Positions 42,111 through 52,342 of a stretch of 64,000 nucleotides of DNA are shown piece after piece; positions within the stretch are counted from its first letter, which is position 1, and every line of letters starts with the position of its first letter. A model generated the notes under the pieces. It ran no database searches and was not told the DNA's origin. It saw only the letters and a list, made by a program, of their open reading frames with translations. The translations under genes and the position numbers were made by a program. This stretch comes from Tritrichomonas foetus (taxonomy: Eukaryota; Parabasalia; Tritrichomonadida; Tritrichomonadidae): NCBI GenBank assembly GCA_001839685.1, contig MLAK01000519.1, positions 21,124 through 85,123 of the forward strand, written 5' to 3'.

Positions 42111-44120
42111 ATGGAAAGCGGATATGAAAGTGAATCAAATGAAAATTCTGCTCAAAAGAAAGATCTTCCTCCTGCCCCCACCGGTGAGACGGAATATCAA
42201 AAATTAGCGAAAATGCATGCTTACAAGATGCTTTTTTCAGACTGGAGGGTAATCTTAACATTGATTCCATCTCTCTTTGTTGGTGCCACAAGTGGTGCTT
42301 TTTATTTAGTTTTTGCTCCATTTATTAATTCTTTAGCAAAAATGTATACAAACCCTAATTATGACATTATGAATGATGCAAAGTGGTTCAGTATATACAT
42401 GGCCATTATTGCTGTGGTCGCAGCTATTTGTAAATTAATTGATACGATTTGCTGGATTCAAGCAGGAAGCATTGTATCATTAAAACTTAGAAAACTGCTT
42501 TTTGAATCAATTGTTCGATCAGATGTTTCCTTTATTGACTCGAGTTCGATTGGTGAAATGATAACATTAATGTCTGAAGATGCAAAATCGATTCAAACCG
42601 CATTTGGAACCGATAAAGGAAAACAGATTCAAAATTTGTCAACTTTCCTCTGCGGATTAATTTTCACATTTATTTATTCTTGGAAAGTTGGTCTAATTTT
42701 CTTGGGATTATGCATAATTATTCCATTTTTAAGTATGCCTTTTGTTCCAGGGATTAAAAAGCACTCAATAAACAAATTTATACACACATCAGCAATGATG
42801 ACATATATAGAAGAAACAATTTCATCAATCCGTGTTTATCGTTCATTTAATCAAGAAGATCACCGCTATAATTTATTTAAAGGTGAATCGAATAATACCA
42901 GAAAGTGTGATCGATATGTGTCAACTCACATCACGTTAAGTAGTCTTGTTTTAATGGTATTTTTATGGGGAACTTTATTAGGCTGCTTTTATTTAGTTGC
43001 ATGGCTTATTAGTAAAGGGAAAGATGATCTTGCAGTCGGTGACATTTTGGCTGTTTACGGATTTTGGATGATGAGCACTCAAAGTATCATGACATTAATG
43101 TATTCTTCTGCAGGTGAAGCCAAAGCCCTAGCAGCAGCAGCAAGGATATATACAATTGTAAATCGACAACCATCTGTTCCATTTGAAGGTGGGGAAATAA
43201 TAAAAGATTTGAAAGGCCATATTAAGTTTGAAAATGTAAGTTTCAAGTATCCAACAAGAGATGCTTATGTTTTAAAAAATGTTTCATTTGAAGTCCTGCC
43301 TAATCAAATGACAGCTCTTGTTGGCCATTCAGGAAGTGGTAAATCTACTTGTGCTCAATTAATAGAGCGTTTTTATGATGTAACCGAAGGCAGAATTTCA
43401 ATCGATGGAAAAGATATCCGAGATTTAGATCCAAGATGGTTACATCAAAATATTTCATGTGTTCAACAAGAACCAGTTTTATTTAAAGACACTATTAGAA
43501 ATAATGTTATATATGGAAACTTAAAAGCTTCTAAGAAAGAAATAAACCATGCAATTGAAGTTGCCAATGCACAAAAATTCATAAATAAATTCCCGAAAGG
43601 TCTTAAAGAGCTTGTTGGAGAAAAAGGTGTTCAATTAAGTGGAGGACAAAAACAAAGAATTGCTATAGCAAGAGCTGTAATTAAAAATCCAAAAATTTTA
43701 ATTACTGATGAAGCTACTTCATCACTTGATGCTGCTAATGAAAAGAAAGTGCAACTTGCCCTTGATGAAGTAATGAAGAATAGAACATCAGTATGTATAG
43801 CTCATAGACTAAGTACCATTAAAAATGCAAAAATAATTTATGTTTTTGAATCAGGTGAAATCAAAGAGTCAGGATCTCATGAGCAGCTTATCTCACAAAA
43901 AGGAATTTATTTCAACCTTATTCAAAAACAAATGGAAAATCAAGTAGAAAATCCAGAAAATGAAACAGATGCTAAAAATGAAGATAGCAAAAAAATTATT
44001 GTCGATAAAAAAGAAAAATTGAAGAAAGAAAAAGATTCTAGTAATCATAGCTCATCAGAAGAGTCCAATTCATCGAGTTCATCAAGTTCAAATAGTTCAC
44101 CTCATGACGAATCTCATTAG
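42111..44120 (+). CDS. ABC half-transporter, ABCB type, Ser-rich tail
   Basis: A half-size B-family transporter of 669 residues: a short acidic N-terminus, about six membrane helices (about 50-330) and an ATPase domain with Walker A GHSGSGKST (near 404), SCVQQEPVLFKDTIRNN at the Q-loop, signature LSGGQKQRI (near 511), Walker B ILITDEA, D-loop SLDAANE and H-loop IAHRLST. All catalytic residues are intact. The last 60 residues are a Lys-rich then Ser-rich low-complexity tail (SSSSSSN), possibly a phosphorylation site cluster. It is the divergent partner of the gene at 39581-41371. The ATG at 42111 is the natural start. Confidence 0.94.
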   Translation: MESGYESESNENSAQKKDLPPAPTGETEYQKLAKMHAYKMLFSDWRVILTLIPSLFVGATSGAFYLVFAPFINSLAKMYTNPNYDIMNDAKWFSIYMAIIAVVAAICKLIDTICWIQAGSIVSLKLRKLLFESIVRSDVSFIDSSSIGEMITLMSEDAKSIQTAFGTDKGKQIQNLSTFLCGLIFTFIYSWKVGLIFLGLCIIIPFLSMPFVPGIKKHSINKFIHTSAMMTYIEETISSIRVYRSFNQEDHRYNLFKGESNNTRKCDRYVSTHITLSSLVLMVFLWGTLLGCFYLVAWLISKGKDDLAVGDILAVYGFWMMSTQSIMTLMYSSAGEAKALAAAARIYTIVNRQPSVPFEGGEIIKDLKGHIKFENVSFKYPTRDAYVLKNVSFEVLPNQMTALVGHSGSGKSTCAQLIERFYDVTEGRISIDGKDIRDLDPRWLHQNISCVQQEPVLFKDTIRNNVIYGNLKASKKEINHAIEVANAQKFINKFPKGLKELVGEKGVQLSGGQKQRIAIARAVIKNPKILITDEATSSLDAANEKKVQLALDEVMKNRTSVCIAHRLSTIKNAKIIYVFESGEIKESGSHEQLISQKGIYFNLIQKQMENQVENPENETDAKNEDSKKIIVDKKEKLKKEKDSSNHSSSEESNSSSSSSSNSSPHDESH

Positions 44121-44300
44121 AATAAAAAAACGTTCATTTCACATTTCATGATTGATGTTCATCTTTTTCAATAGTTTACTATATTTAATTGAATACCATT
44201 TTTTTATAGTTTCATTATTTAAGGTCAATAATTGAATGTCCGCTCAATAATATCCGTTAAGATCTCATTCTTTCATTTTTTTCCACAAAAAAATCTCAAA

Positions 44301-45785
44301 ATGATGAACAAAACGGAGACGAAGTCACCTCGACCTCCTCCAATGCTAAATTTAAACTTTAGAACACCTCGCAAAATGCCGAACTCCCCACAGACAACTC
44401 GTAACTCACGACCATCTACATCAAAAGGCAACAAAAATAACCTCCTCGCACCTTTAACGGCAAGACCAAATATTCCAGATAATCTTTTCGAACAAAGTAA
44501 CCCAAATTTCAGTCAAAGTGTTCAGAATGAAAGTGAATATGTATCCACATCAAAAAATCCTCGCTTTCGATTTTTCATACCACCGACATACCAAGTGAAA
44601 AATTTACCACTTCGAATTTCTCCTGTTGTTCCAAACGCACCAATATCACCACAGGAGGCTATTGAAAAATATTCAACACTTCTAACGCCATTTGAAGTGA
44701 CTGAGATATTAGATTTTCCTGATATTTATTTCGTTGGATTCAAAAACAAAAAGAACGATATTAACTTATCAGATTCAGCTGGCTTTGGTTTAGATGATCA
44801 TACAACCGGATATTATAAAGCTCAAAAAGGTGATCATATTATATACAGATTTGAAATTCAGAGCCTAATTGGTCAAGGGAAACATGGACAAGTATTCAAA
44901 TGTTTCGATCATAGAGAACATCAATTAAACGCAGTCAAAATTCTAGCGAATAATGAAAGAACAGAAGTTCAATCAAAAGTAGAAATGACAATTCTATCAC
45001 GTTTAAAGAAACTACATCCAGAAAACATTGAAACCGCACAAATTTATTTCCAATTTCGTAATCATATTTTTGTCACTTTTAATATTTTATCGAAAAATCT
45101 TGTTCAAATTATGAAGCTGAATACAGTTAATTCTTTGCCACCAAGATTAGTTAAAAGTGTTGCAATTGATGTGATAAATCAACTCAAAGAAATATATTCA
45201 GTTGGTGTCACAATACACGGCCAAATAACACCCGAAAATGTTCTTTTAGTTCCCAATACAAATGCTGAATTCAAACTTATCGACTTTAGTAATTCAATTC
45301 TTGAAAACAATATTCCAGACAATTATCAAGTTGAGGTTCCCCGTTGCTATAGACCGCCTGAAACAATTGTAGGAATGCCTCCAACACCTGCATTTGACAT
45401 GTGGTGCCTTGGATGCTTGCTTTTCCAGCTTACAACAGGAAAAGTATTATTTGAAGCGAAAGATGACATAGGCCAATTATGGGCGGTTAGTGAAGTGATA
45501 GGTGCACCAGAAGAAAGCTTTAAGAAAAAGATTCCACGTCGTCCAGATTTCATTGATCGTAAAACCGGAACTTTTTATAAAACTCCACTCAACCAGCCTC
45601 GAAAGGAGGGATCAGTTCCAATTCGACAGGCACTTGGTGGAGACTTCGCTGGACTTGCCGACTTTTTGAGACTCATATTTGTTTGGGATCCAGATAACCG
45701 TCTCACAATTGAGCAAGCACTTGAACACCCGTACATCACAGAAACTGAATCACGATTACCTGAACTTGTGAAGAATCCAGCGTGA
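44301..45785 (+). CDS. DYRK-like pseudokinase
   Basis: A 494-residue protein with a disordered Pro/Asn-rich N-terminus (about 1-180) and a kinase fold of the CMGC/DYRK type. The glycine loop (GQGKHGQV) and the ATP lysine (AVKIL, near 212) are kept, but the catalytic loop reads IHGQITPEN (near 305), so the HRD aspartate is Gln and the following lysine is Thr. The metal motif is DFS, and the activation loop lacks the DYRK tyrosine (VPRCYRPPE instead of QSRFYRSPE). Catalysis is therefore unlikely; a scaffold role is inferred. The start is the ATG at 44301, after ATCTCAAA; the longer frame begins with TTG. TCATTCTTTCATTT at 44264-44277 resembles an initiator. Confidence 0.9.
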   Translation: MMNKTETKSPRPPPMLNLNFRTPRKMPNSPQTTRNSRPSTSKGNKNNLLAPLTARPNIPDNLFEQSNPNFSQSVQNESEYVSTSKNPRFRFFIPPTYQVKNLPLRISPVVPNAPISPQEAIEKYSTLLTPFEVTEILDFPDIYFVGFKNKKNDINLSDSAGFGLDDHTTGYYKAQKGDHIIYRFEIQSLIGQGKHGQVFKCFDHREHQLNAVKILANNERTEVQSKVEMTILSRLKKLHPENIETAQIYFQFRNHIFVTFNILSKNLVQIMKLNTVNSLPPRLVKSVAIDVINQLKEIYSVGVTIHGQITPENVLLVPNTNAEFKLIDFSNSILENNIPDNYQVEVPRCYRPPETIVGMPPTPAFDMWCLGCLLFQLTTGKVLFEAKDDIGQLWAVSEVIGAPEESFKKKIPRRPDFIDRKTGTFYKTPLNQPRKEGSVPIRQALGGDFAGLADFLRLIFVWDPDNRLTIEQALEHPYITETESRLPELVKNPA

Positions 45786-45845
45786 GTGTTAGATTTCTTA
45801 TATAGGACAGATTACCTATAGAATAAATTTTTATTTGAAACGAAT

Positions 45846-45882
<37 letters not shown>

Positions 45883-46169
45883 AAGCAAATGTTTTCATAA
45901 TGTTATTAAAAAGAAAGCTAATTCGAATTTGATATACTCCTTATTTTTTTAATTAATATTTTTCACAGTTTATTATAAATTCTTATTTTTGTTATGGGTT
46001 TTGGGTCTTTAGAAAAATTGAATAACTTCTCAGGAAAATTGATAAATGTTTGAATTTTTCTACTCAAGTCCTCATTAACACATTTTATGAGAAATAAACG
46101 ATTCTGACATATATACTTTTTAATTATTTCTTATGGGACATTTCATCTTTTTCATAATAAAAATTCAAT
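45786..46169. other. intergenic with a long A-tract
   Basis: A 384-bp spacer between two plus-strand genes. Its main feature is an uninterrupted run of 34 A at 45847-45880, about 60 bp after the kinase stop. Homopolymers of this length are error-prone, so its true length is uncertain. AAATTCA directly precedes the next ATG. Confidence 0.7.
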
Positions 46170-47789
46170 ATGTCATTCAATCAAACAATGAAAACCTACA
46201 ACAAGAACAGGCTGACACGTTCAGATAGCAAAGGAAGTTCAGGTAGTAAGCAGAATATACGTTATTCTCTTCACTATCATCCACCACTTGAATCGCTCGA
46301 AAAGAATAATGATAAATCCGTTAATAAATCCAAAACGATAAAAATTCCAGATTCACCTCGAACTGCTCCAAATAGCCCCAGGAAGTTTTCAAATACACTT
46401 AATGCCAGAAATAACAACACGACGAATAATTATCATCGAATGGGAGATATTAATTATAAAGGTCGACTTTCTGAAACAAAGTCAAATTTAGGTTATGAAG
46501 TGAAATCAGTCATTAATTTCAAAGATTTTGTTTCTGCAATTGACAGAGATGATTACTTGAGATATGATTTCCGCTTTTTAGACGATAGAGATCTTCATTT
46601 AATTAATCCAAAAAAGCTGTCAAAGACAGAAATTGATGCAACTTTAAGCGATCCCGAAAATATCATAATTGATTTGAAAGAAAACTTCAATTTTATGCAT
46701 TTTCAAACAGAAAATAAAAAAAATTCATTTCTCGCGCATTTAATTGCAGATTCAATTAATGCTATTAATCAGGATAAGCTTCCTTTAAGTGATCAATACG
46801 TTGTTGATTTAGATGATCTTTCTTCAACTCAACGTGAGCTTGACGTTTATTTTTCCGCTTTAAATGAATGTGTTAAATGCGTTTTTCAACGATCAAAGAG
46901 TTTAACTGTTATTTTGAATACTATTCAGAAAGGTTTATTAAACAATTGTAGGAAACTTATTAATTCTGTTTCAAAAATGCATAAAACAGCTAATGAACTT
47001 GAACAGAAACAAAAAACTCAAAACCAACTTCAAAACTTTTCATCGATTTCCCAAATTCCATCATCAAATGAAACGAATACGAATACAAATGTTGATCAAA
47101 ATTTAACTGCAAATGATGGAGAACAACAAAATCAATCAGGTAAACAAACTTTATATGATAAATTAAACAGAAAACCAGTAAAGAACAGTTTAAATACAAC
47201 TAATTTGTCACCAAATGAAATTTTAATCAATGATTTAAGAAAAAAGAAGAAACAATACAAGAAAGAAAAAAATGCATTACGTGCTAAATATGACGATATG
47301 AATATTGTTATTATGTCTCTCAAAAATGAATTAAAACAATGGAAATGTCAAACACAAACTTTAAACGCAGAAAATGAAACTTTGAAAAGAACAATTGATT
47401 CAAAGAACGATGAGGAAAATCAATTTAATCGCTGCTTGAATGGATCATCAGTTTCAATAACTGCACAAGAAGTATGGGCAGAAGCTGCAACTTTTTGTAA
47501 TCATGTAATAAATAATGATTTTAATGCAATTTTTGATGAGAATGAACCTAAAGTTGATAAAAGCTCCATAAAAGAAGATACAAATACTGAAGAATTTGTA
47601 ACACTGATTGAAAATACCTTTAATTGTGAATCAAGTGAAATCTTTGCAACAATGGCCAAAAACTTGGGTCAATATATTGGAAGATATAATAATCTTGAAG
47701 TTGGTGAAGGAATTGGAGATGAAAACAATGAAGAGAATATTCAAGGAGAAAATGAGGTAGAGAATGAAGAGAGTAGTATCAAGTTCTAA
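46170..47789 (+). CDS. coiled-coil protein, unknown family
   Basis: A 539-residue hydrophilic protein with no signal or membrane helix. The first 110 residues are basic, Ser/Asn-rich and probably disordered, with SPRTAPNSPRK-like Ser-Pro sites that could be phosphorylated. Helical sequence follows, then a Gln/Asn linker (about 275-335), a basic coiled coil (about 350-415, KKKKQYKKEKNALRAKYDD) and an acidic C-terminus. The plan suggests a cytoskeletal or scaffold protein, but no family is recognised. The ATG follows AAATTCA, an initiator-like context. Confidence 0.85.
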   Translation: MSFNQTMKTYNKNRLTRSDSKGSSGSKQNIRYSLHYHPPLESLEKNNDKSVNKSKTIKIPDSPRTAPNSPRKFSNTLNARNNNTTNNYHRMGDINYKGRLSETKSNLGYEVKSVINFKDFVSAIDRDDYLRYDFRFLDDRDLHLINPKKLSKTEIDATLSDPENIIIDLKENFNFMHFQTENKKNSFLAHLIADSINAINQDKLPLSDQYVVDLDDLSSTQRELDVYFSALNECVKCVFQRSKSLTVILNTIQKGLLNNCRKLINSVSKMHKTANELEQKQKTQNQLQNFSSISQIPSSNETNTNTNVDQNLTANDGEQQNQSGKQTLYDKLNRKPVKNSLNTTNLSPNEILINDLRKKKKQYKKEKNALRAKYDDMNIVIMSLKNELKQWKCQTQTLNAENETLKRTIDSKNDEENQFNRCLNGSSVSITAQEVWAEAATFCNHVINNDFNAIFDENEPKVDKSSIKEDTNTEEFVTLIENTFNCESSEIFATMAKNLGQYIGRYNNLEVGEGIGDENNEENIQGENEVENEESSIKF

Positions 47790-48289
47790 AAATAATAAAA
47801 ATGAGTTTCCTAAAAGTTAAGAGGACAAAATAAAAATTGTATGTTTATAATATTAAAAAAATTATCTTGAATCTAGTTCAGATTCTTTATATATATCTTT
47901 CAAAATATTTTCTCCATTTGTTCAATTCAAATACAATCAAAGAACGATTGAAACAGACCAATACCAATATGATGATATTAGACATCTAGTTATTACAAAT
48001 CATTGCTAGGTTAGGCTAAAAATTAAATTCTTGAATAATTATTCAAGAATCAACAGGTGAAATGTGAATATCATGAGATTAATTAAACTCTGTACATTTT
48101 TTATGTAAACTGTCCCAAAATAATTAAAATTTTATTTAAACATAATCCTTTAGTCGAAAAAGTATATAAGCTGATGGAAAATTTCAAACTTTTATCATAA
48201 TAAGAAAAGGAAATATCTAATACTTTCCTGAATCACAAGTAAATTTTATAAGGAAAAATATGAAGATATCGCAAAAAAAAAAAAAATGA
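47790..48289. other. intergenic before the broken kinase
   Basis: About 0.5 kb between the coiled-coil gene and the kinase remnant. A run of 14 A lies at 48273-48286, followed by TGA in the kinase frame. None of the three frames here encodes a recognisable glycine loop or kinase N-terminus. Confidence 0.55.
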
Positions 48290-49234
48290 AAAATAATTTC
48301 AATTGGCCGCGAAAAATCGACAAACAAAAAAGTCGCAATAAAAATCATAAAGAAGAAGAAAAACATCGTCGATGATGGACAGGATGAAGTTGATGTTGAA
48401 GATGAATTCAAGATTCAGAAAATATTCACATCGCCTTACATTGTTGATGTGTATGGATTTTTTGAAGACGATCATCAGTATATCATCATCATGGAATATG
48501 TTGAAGGTGGTGAGCTTTTCAAAGCTATCGTCAAACGTGGCCCGTTTTCAGAAAAGGATGCTGCAAAAATTGCACAACAGGTGTTGATCGGAATGAAAGT
48601 CCTTCATGAAAATAATGTTGTTCATCGTGACTTAAAACCAGAAAATCTTCTCTTTAAACCAATTAATAATGATGGCAAAGCATATGACGAAAATAGTCAA
48701 GAAATATATGAAGGTGATTTTATCATAAAAATTGCAGATTTTGGCCTTTCTGGAATCATTGAAAAGAATAAAAAGATGGAGAAATACTTTGGAACACTTG
48801 GATATGCAGCACCAGAGGTTCTTAAAAATGTTCCTTACGATAAAACAGCTGACATTTGGAGTCTTGGATGTATTTTCTACTGTTTGTTAAGTGGAAAATC
48901 CCCATTTCCGGAAAGTTTCGATGATTCTGAAGAATATAGATATGGAATTCTCGAATTTCCATCGCCTGAATGGGATGGAATCAGTGATGATGCCAAAGAA
49001 TTCATTAAATACTTCTTGAATCCGAATCCAAACATGAGAACAAGTTTAGATGAAGCACTTGAGGATCCTTGGATTGTTGAAATGGCACCTCATATGGAAA
49101 TTAGTGATCTTAGAGAGCACCTCAAAACTTTCAATCTCAAAAGGAAACTTCGTCGTGTTATGGAAAGAACAAAAAACGCAAAAAGATTACAAAAATTAAT
49201 GTTAATTGAAGAACAACCTAAAACACAACAATAA
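48290..49234 (+). pseudogene. CAMK-type protein kinase, 5' end missing
   Basis: From 48290 the frame is open to the stop at 49232-49234 and encodes most of a CAMK-type kinase: KKVAIKIIKK (ATP lysine), IMEYVEGGEL, HRDLKPEN, ADFGLSG and GTLGYAAPEVL, then a DIWSLG helix and a basic tail. The catalytic lobe is well preserved. The glycine loop is absent: upstream of the VAIK motif lies only a short stretch and an in-frame TGA (48287-48289) behind a 14-A run. The first in-frame ATG is inside subdomain V, so no complete kinase can be made as written. Either the gene is recently truncated or the A-run hides an indel or misassembly. Coordinates cover the open frame. Confidence 0.75.
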
Positions 49235-49302
49235 CAAAACAAAAACAATATTATGATTAAAATAGTTATGATTAACAGCTGATAACACTCAATCGATAAC
49301 AA

Positions 49303-49326
49303 TATCTATCTATCTATCTATCTATC
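49303..49326. repeat. TATC microsatellite
   Basis: Six copies of a TATC/ATCT tetranucleotide, followed by an AT dinucleotide stretch, in the short spacer after the kinase remnant. Confidence 0.85.
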
Positions 49327-49444
49327 AATATATATATACATATATATAAGTCATAATAATATTGTAAAATATTCAAAACATAATAATATTTATAAAAATA
49401 ATAATAATAAAAAAAAAAGATCTAGATTGATATATCTGTAATGA

Positions 49445-51412
49445 TTACATTGATAATATTCTAGTATATATGTGAGCATTGATGAAAAAGTCACCGTTTT
49501 TGAATTGAAATTTTGATTTGATTGCCTCAACAGTTTGAACATTTATCACTCCTGTTATTGATTCATTAGAAATTAATTTTTTAGAATATAATTTTTGCTG
49601 GATTTTTTTCATTCTTTCAAAAGTATCTTTCTGGACATCTTTTCCACATTTCCAATATTCATTATATAAACTCAACAAATGATCTATTGGAGTCGTTTTT
49701 GGTTCAGGGATTTTCTTTGGTAACAAAACCATTAAATTTGAGACGAGTTGAACATCATATTCGGATTCATCATATGCTTTATTATTTGAAATTAAAATAA
49801 GTTTGGTCTTAATTCTCATATTTGTTAAAAGTTTAACCTTTCCAAGTGGAGTATCAACAAAAATACTTTTATTATTTGGATCAAGCTCAGAAAATGGATA
49901 AACAACAGATACATCTGATTTATTTCCTGTATAGCACAATATAGATTTTTCTTTTGGATCTTCAGTAATTTCAAATTTCGGTATTGCATAAATTACAAAT
50001 CCTTCCAACAAAATTGCGTCGTTTTCTGTTACACCTTCTATTTTATAAGGCGAAAGATAAGTTTTTTCAGGTGTGCCAATTTTTTCATATTTCATAATAA
50101 AGTCTGCTGCTGCTCTCAACTGGGCGATATAATAATCAATTTGTGAAGATGATCGAAACTCATCAACACAGTTTTTTTCTAGTGTTTTAAGAATTTTAGG
50201 GAAAAATGGACACTTCGAAAAGCAAACAATACAAACAACAAAAGAAAATGTTTCATCAGCACCAACTGGTGTATTATCATGAGATAAAATTTCTTTCATC
50301 CAATCAATAAATCTCCAAACTTGGTTGCAAATCATAGAAATTGAAACCTTGGTTGCTATTTTCATAAACTCTAATGCAAAAAATCTAATTTCATCACTTC
50401 GATTAACCAAAGAATAATCATCTTGTAAGTATTCAAATTGCTCTGTCTGTATTTTAATTTTCAAACCATTACTAAATATGAATTTCTCATATTGCTTTAA
50501 ATTATAAAATTCGTCAATTAATTCATTATCTTTTTGGTTATTTTCCATTGCTTCTTCATGATTATTTATTTGTGGGAAAGATTTTTCAATACCAAGATCT
50601 CTAAAAATATCTCTACTAATCATTAAATCAGCATTTTGACAAAAATAAAATCTTTCAATGGTTCCTGAATTATTTCTTTCCAATTTTTCCAAGACGAAAA
50701 AATTCAAAAGAATTTCGGCAATAGCCACAATTATATATTTATCGAGATTATTTACGATTTTCAATTTGCCATAAATTGCTAAAATGCATGTTTTGTAGTC
50801 TTTTTCATCATTTATAAAACACAAAGAAGTTTTCAATAAAAATTCAAAGAAATTTTGATCATTTAAAATTGGAATTATAATATTGAATGGAAACATGAAA
50901 GAAACGGTTTTTAAAATCGACTCAACTGTTCCTTCGTCATCATTGCATTTTATATTTTCTATTTCGTTAATATTTCGATTCAAGTTTTCATTCTCGCCAT
51001 CTTCTTTCAAATTTTCATAGACATTTGAATTTTGATGCTGATTTTCACTATTGTCAAGTAATAAATGCAAATCATGATGAATAGTTTGGAGTGCACATTG
51101 ATGACCAAATATCTCTTCAATTATAGAAGTTAGCTGCAATTTTTGAAAAGCAGAAATGTGTTTTAAAACAACTCTTTTTAAAGAACAGTTTGGTTCGTAA
51201 GTTGATTTCATGTGTTGATAATACTCACAATAGCTTTTATGCAAGATAGTAAATATGTTATATTCTAAAAATAAAGTAGTGTTATTTTTGATTGATTTGA
51301 ATAATTTGGTTTTGGTGGAAATATCAAGTTGAAGCTTAATTATTTCCATTTCTTCTTCTAATTGTTGAATTCTGTGGGAAACAGCTTGAAGAACCATGTC
51401 ATAAGGCTGCAT
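49445..51412 (-). CDS. VPS9-domain-like protein, possible Rab5-type GEF
   Basis: A 655-residue protein. Residues about 370-440 carry GADETFSFVVCIVCFSKCPF and then QIDYYIAQLRAAADFI, which fits the core of VPS9 domains (ADD-LLP-hydrophobic run, then Y-x-L-x-x-L-x-x-A-x-x-FI). VPS9 proteins activate Rab5-family GTPases on early endosomes. An N-terminal coiled coil (about 10-40) and a long helical region precede it. The C-terminal 190 residues are unrecognised. The match is by pattern only and the conserved VPS9 residues are not all present, so I rate family assignment moderate. The start is the ATG at 51412; the longer frame begins with TTG. Confidence 0.85.
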   Translation of the reverse strand: MQPYDMVLQAVSHRIQQLEEEMEIIKLQLDISTKTKLFKSIKNNTTLFLEYNIFTILHKSYCEYYQHMKSTYEPNCSLKRVVLKHISAFQKLQLTSIIEEIFGHQCALQTIHHDLHLLLDNSENQHQNSNVYENLKEDGENENLNRNINEIENIKCNDDEGTVESILKTVSFMFPFNIIIPILNDQNFFEFLLKTSLCFINDEKDYKTCILAIYGKLKIVNNLDKYIIVAIAEILLNFFVLEKLERNNSGTIERFYFCQNADLMISRDIFRDLGIEKSFPQINNHEEAMENNQKDNELIDEFYNLKQYEKFIFSNGLKIKIQTEQFEYLQDDYSLVNRSDEIRFFALEFMKIATKVSISMICNQVWRFIDWMKEILSHDNTPVGADETFSFVVCIVCFSKCPFFPKILKTLEKNCVDEFRSSSQIDYYIAQLRAAADFIMKYEKIGTPEKTYLSPYKIEGVTENDAILLEGFVIYAIPKFEITEDPKEKSILCYTGNKSDVSVVYPFSELDPNNKSIFVDTPLGKVKLLTNMRIKTKLILISNNKAYDESEYDVQLVSNLMVLLPKKIPEPKTTPIDHLLSLYNEYWKCGKDVQKDTFERMKKIQQKLYSKKLISNESITGVINVQTVEAIKSKFQFKNGDFFINAHIYTRILSM

Positions 51413-52036
51413 TTGTTTTAGAATACGAACACACTTTTGATCATTCAATTTTAAACTTTTTAACTACTTTATATCAATCATAAAGATTTGCTAAAAATGA
51501 TTAATTAGAAAATCTTTGTGTATAACTTTTTGATAGTCCTGACATTGAGGGAAAAAAGTGATATAACTTTCGATACACAAACGGAGTTTGATTTGAAATC
51601 AAATAATTTTCCAAAAGGAGTCAAGTGAAAGTATTATATCCAAGACGAATACAACAAAAAAACATCAAAGTAGATCAATAATCACAGAAAATATATTGGT
51701 GAATGAAATTGAAATAATTACTCAAACGAAAAAGATTGTATATAAACCCTGATTCTTCTAAAAAGCCGAAAATCACAGATTTCCATTAAATAAAACTAAC
51801 ACATAAAATAACTCTAAAGAGAATAAAAACTTAGATTCACTGACTTAAAATTCAACGGAATAGAATCAGCCTCAAAACAAAGAAAAATGTCACATTGATC
51901 AGACAAATATTGAATATATAAATATAAAACGAAAGAGAAATATGGGTACAAAAAAGAACAATAAATATGAACTAATAGAAAAGTGCAAACCTAATAAAAA
52001 TATTTGCCCAAAATGAAGTACCCAATAATCATGTGA

Positions 52037-52288
52037 ATTCATTAAAGAAATACATTCATTAAAGAAATACATTCATTAAAGAAATACATTCATTAAAGAA
52101 ATACATTCATTAAAGAAATACATTCATTAAAGAAATACATTCATTAAAGAAATACATTCATTAAAGAAATACATTCATTAAAGAAATACATTCNCTGTCT
52201 CTTATACACATCTAGATGTGTATAAGAGACAGGAAATACATTCATTAAAGAAATACATTCATTAAAGAAATACATTCATTAAAGAAAG
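52037..52288. repeat. 17-bp minisatellite interrupted by an adapter
   Basis: Perfect 17-bp units (ATTCATTAAAGAAATAC): nine complete units from 52037 to 52189, four bases of a tenth, an N at 52194, then a 38-bp foreign sequence, then about three more units to 52288. The phase on the two sides does not match after removing the insert, so the real copy number is unknown. Confidence 0.95.
52195..52232. other. Tn5 mosaic-end adapter (sequencing artefact)
   Basis: CTGTCTCTTATACACATCT (52195-52213) is followed at once by its reverse complement (52214-52232). This is the 19-bp Tn5 mosaic end joined head to head, the known Nextera mate-pair junction adapter. It is library sequence left in the assembly, not a genomic feature. 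Confidence 0.97.
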
Positions 52289-52342
52289 TAATTATTTTAA
52301 GATAAAATTATGTCTTTTTTCAGATTTGAATCAATTCATCTT

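Larger units (their letters stand above)
51413..52342. other. intergenic with a minisatellite
   Basis: About 0.9 kb between two minus-strand genes. The right half is taken up by the 17-bp array and the adapter artefact described separately; the left half is AT-rich and featureless. Confidence 0.7.

Noticed and set aside
45847..45880. A-tract as the tail of a retroposed gene
   Set aside because: It lies in a normal intergenic region, with no target duplication seen and the adjacent gene having ordinary flanking sequence. A slipped homopolymer is simpler.
52195..52232. Perfect 19-bp inverted palindrome as an operator, terminator or transposon end
   Set aside because: It is exactly the Tn5 mosaic end joined to itself, a sequencing adapter.
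52037..52288. CRISPR-like array
   Set aside because: Units are contiguous 17-bp tandem copies without spacers, in a eukaryotic context.
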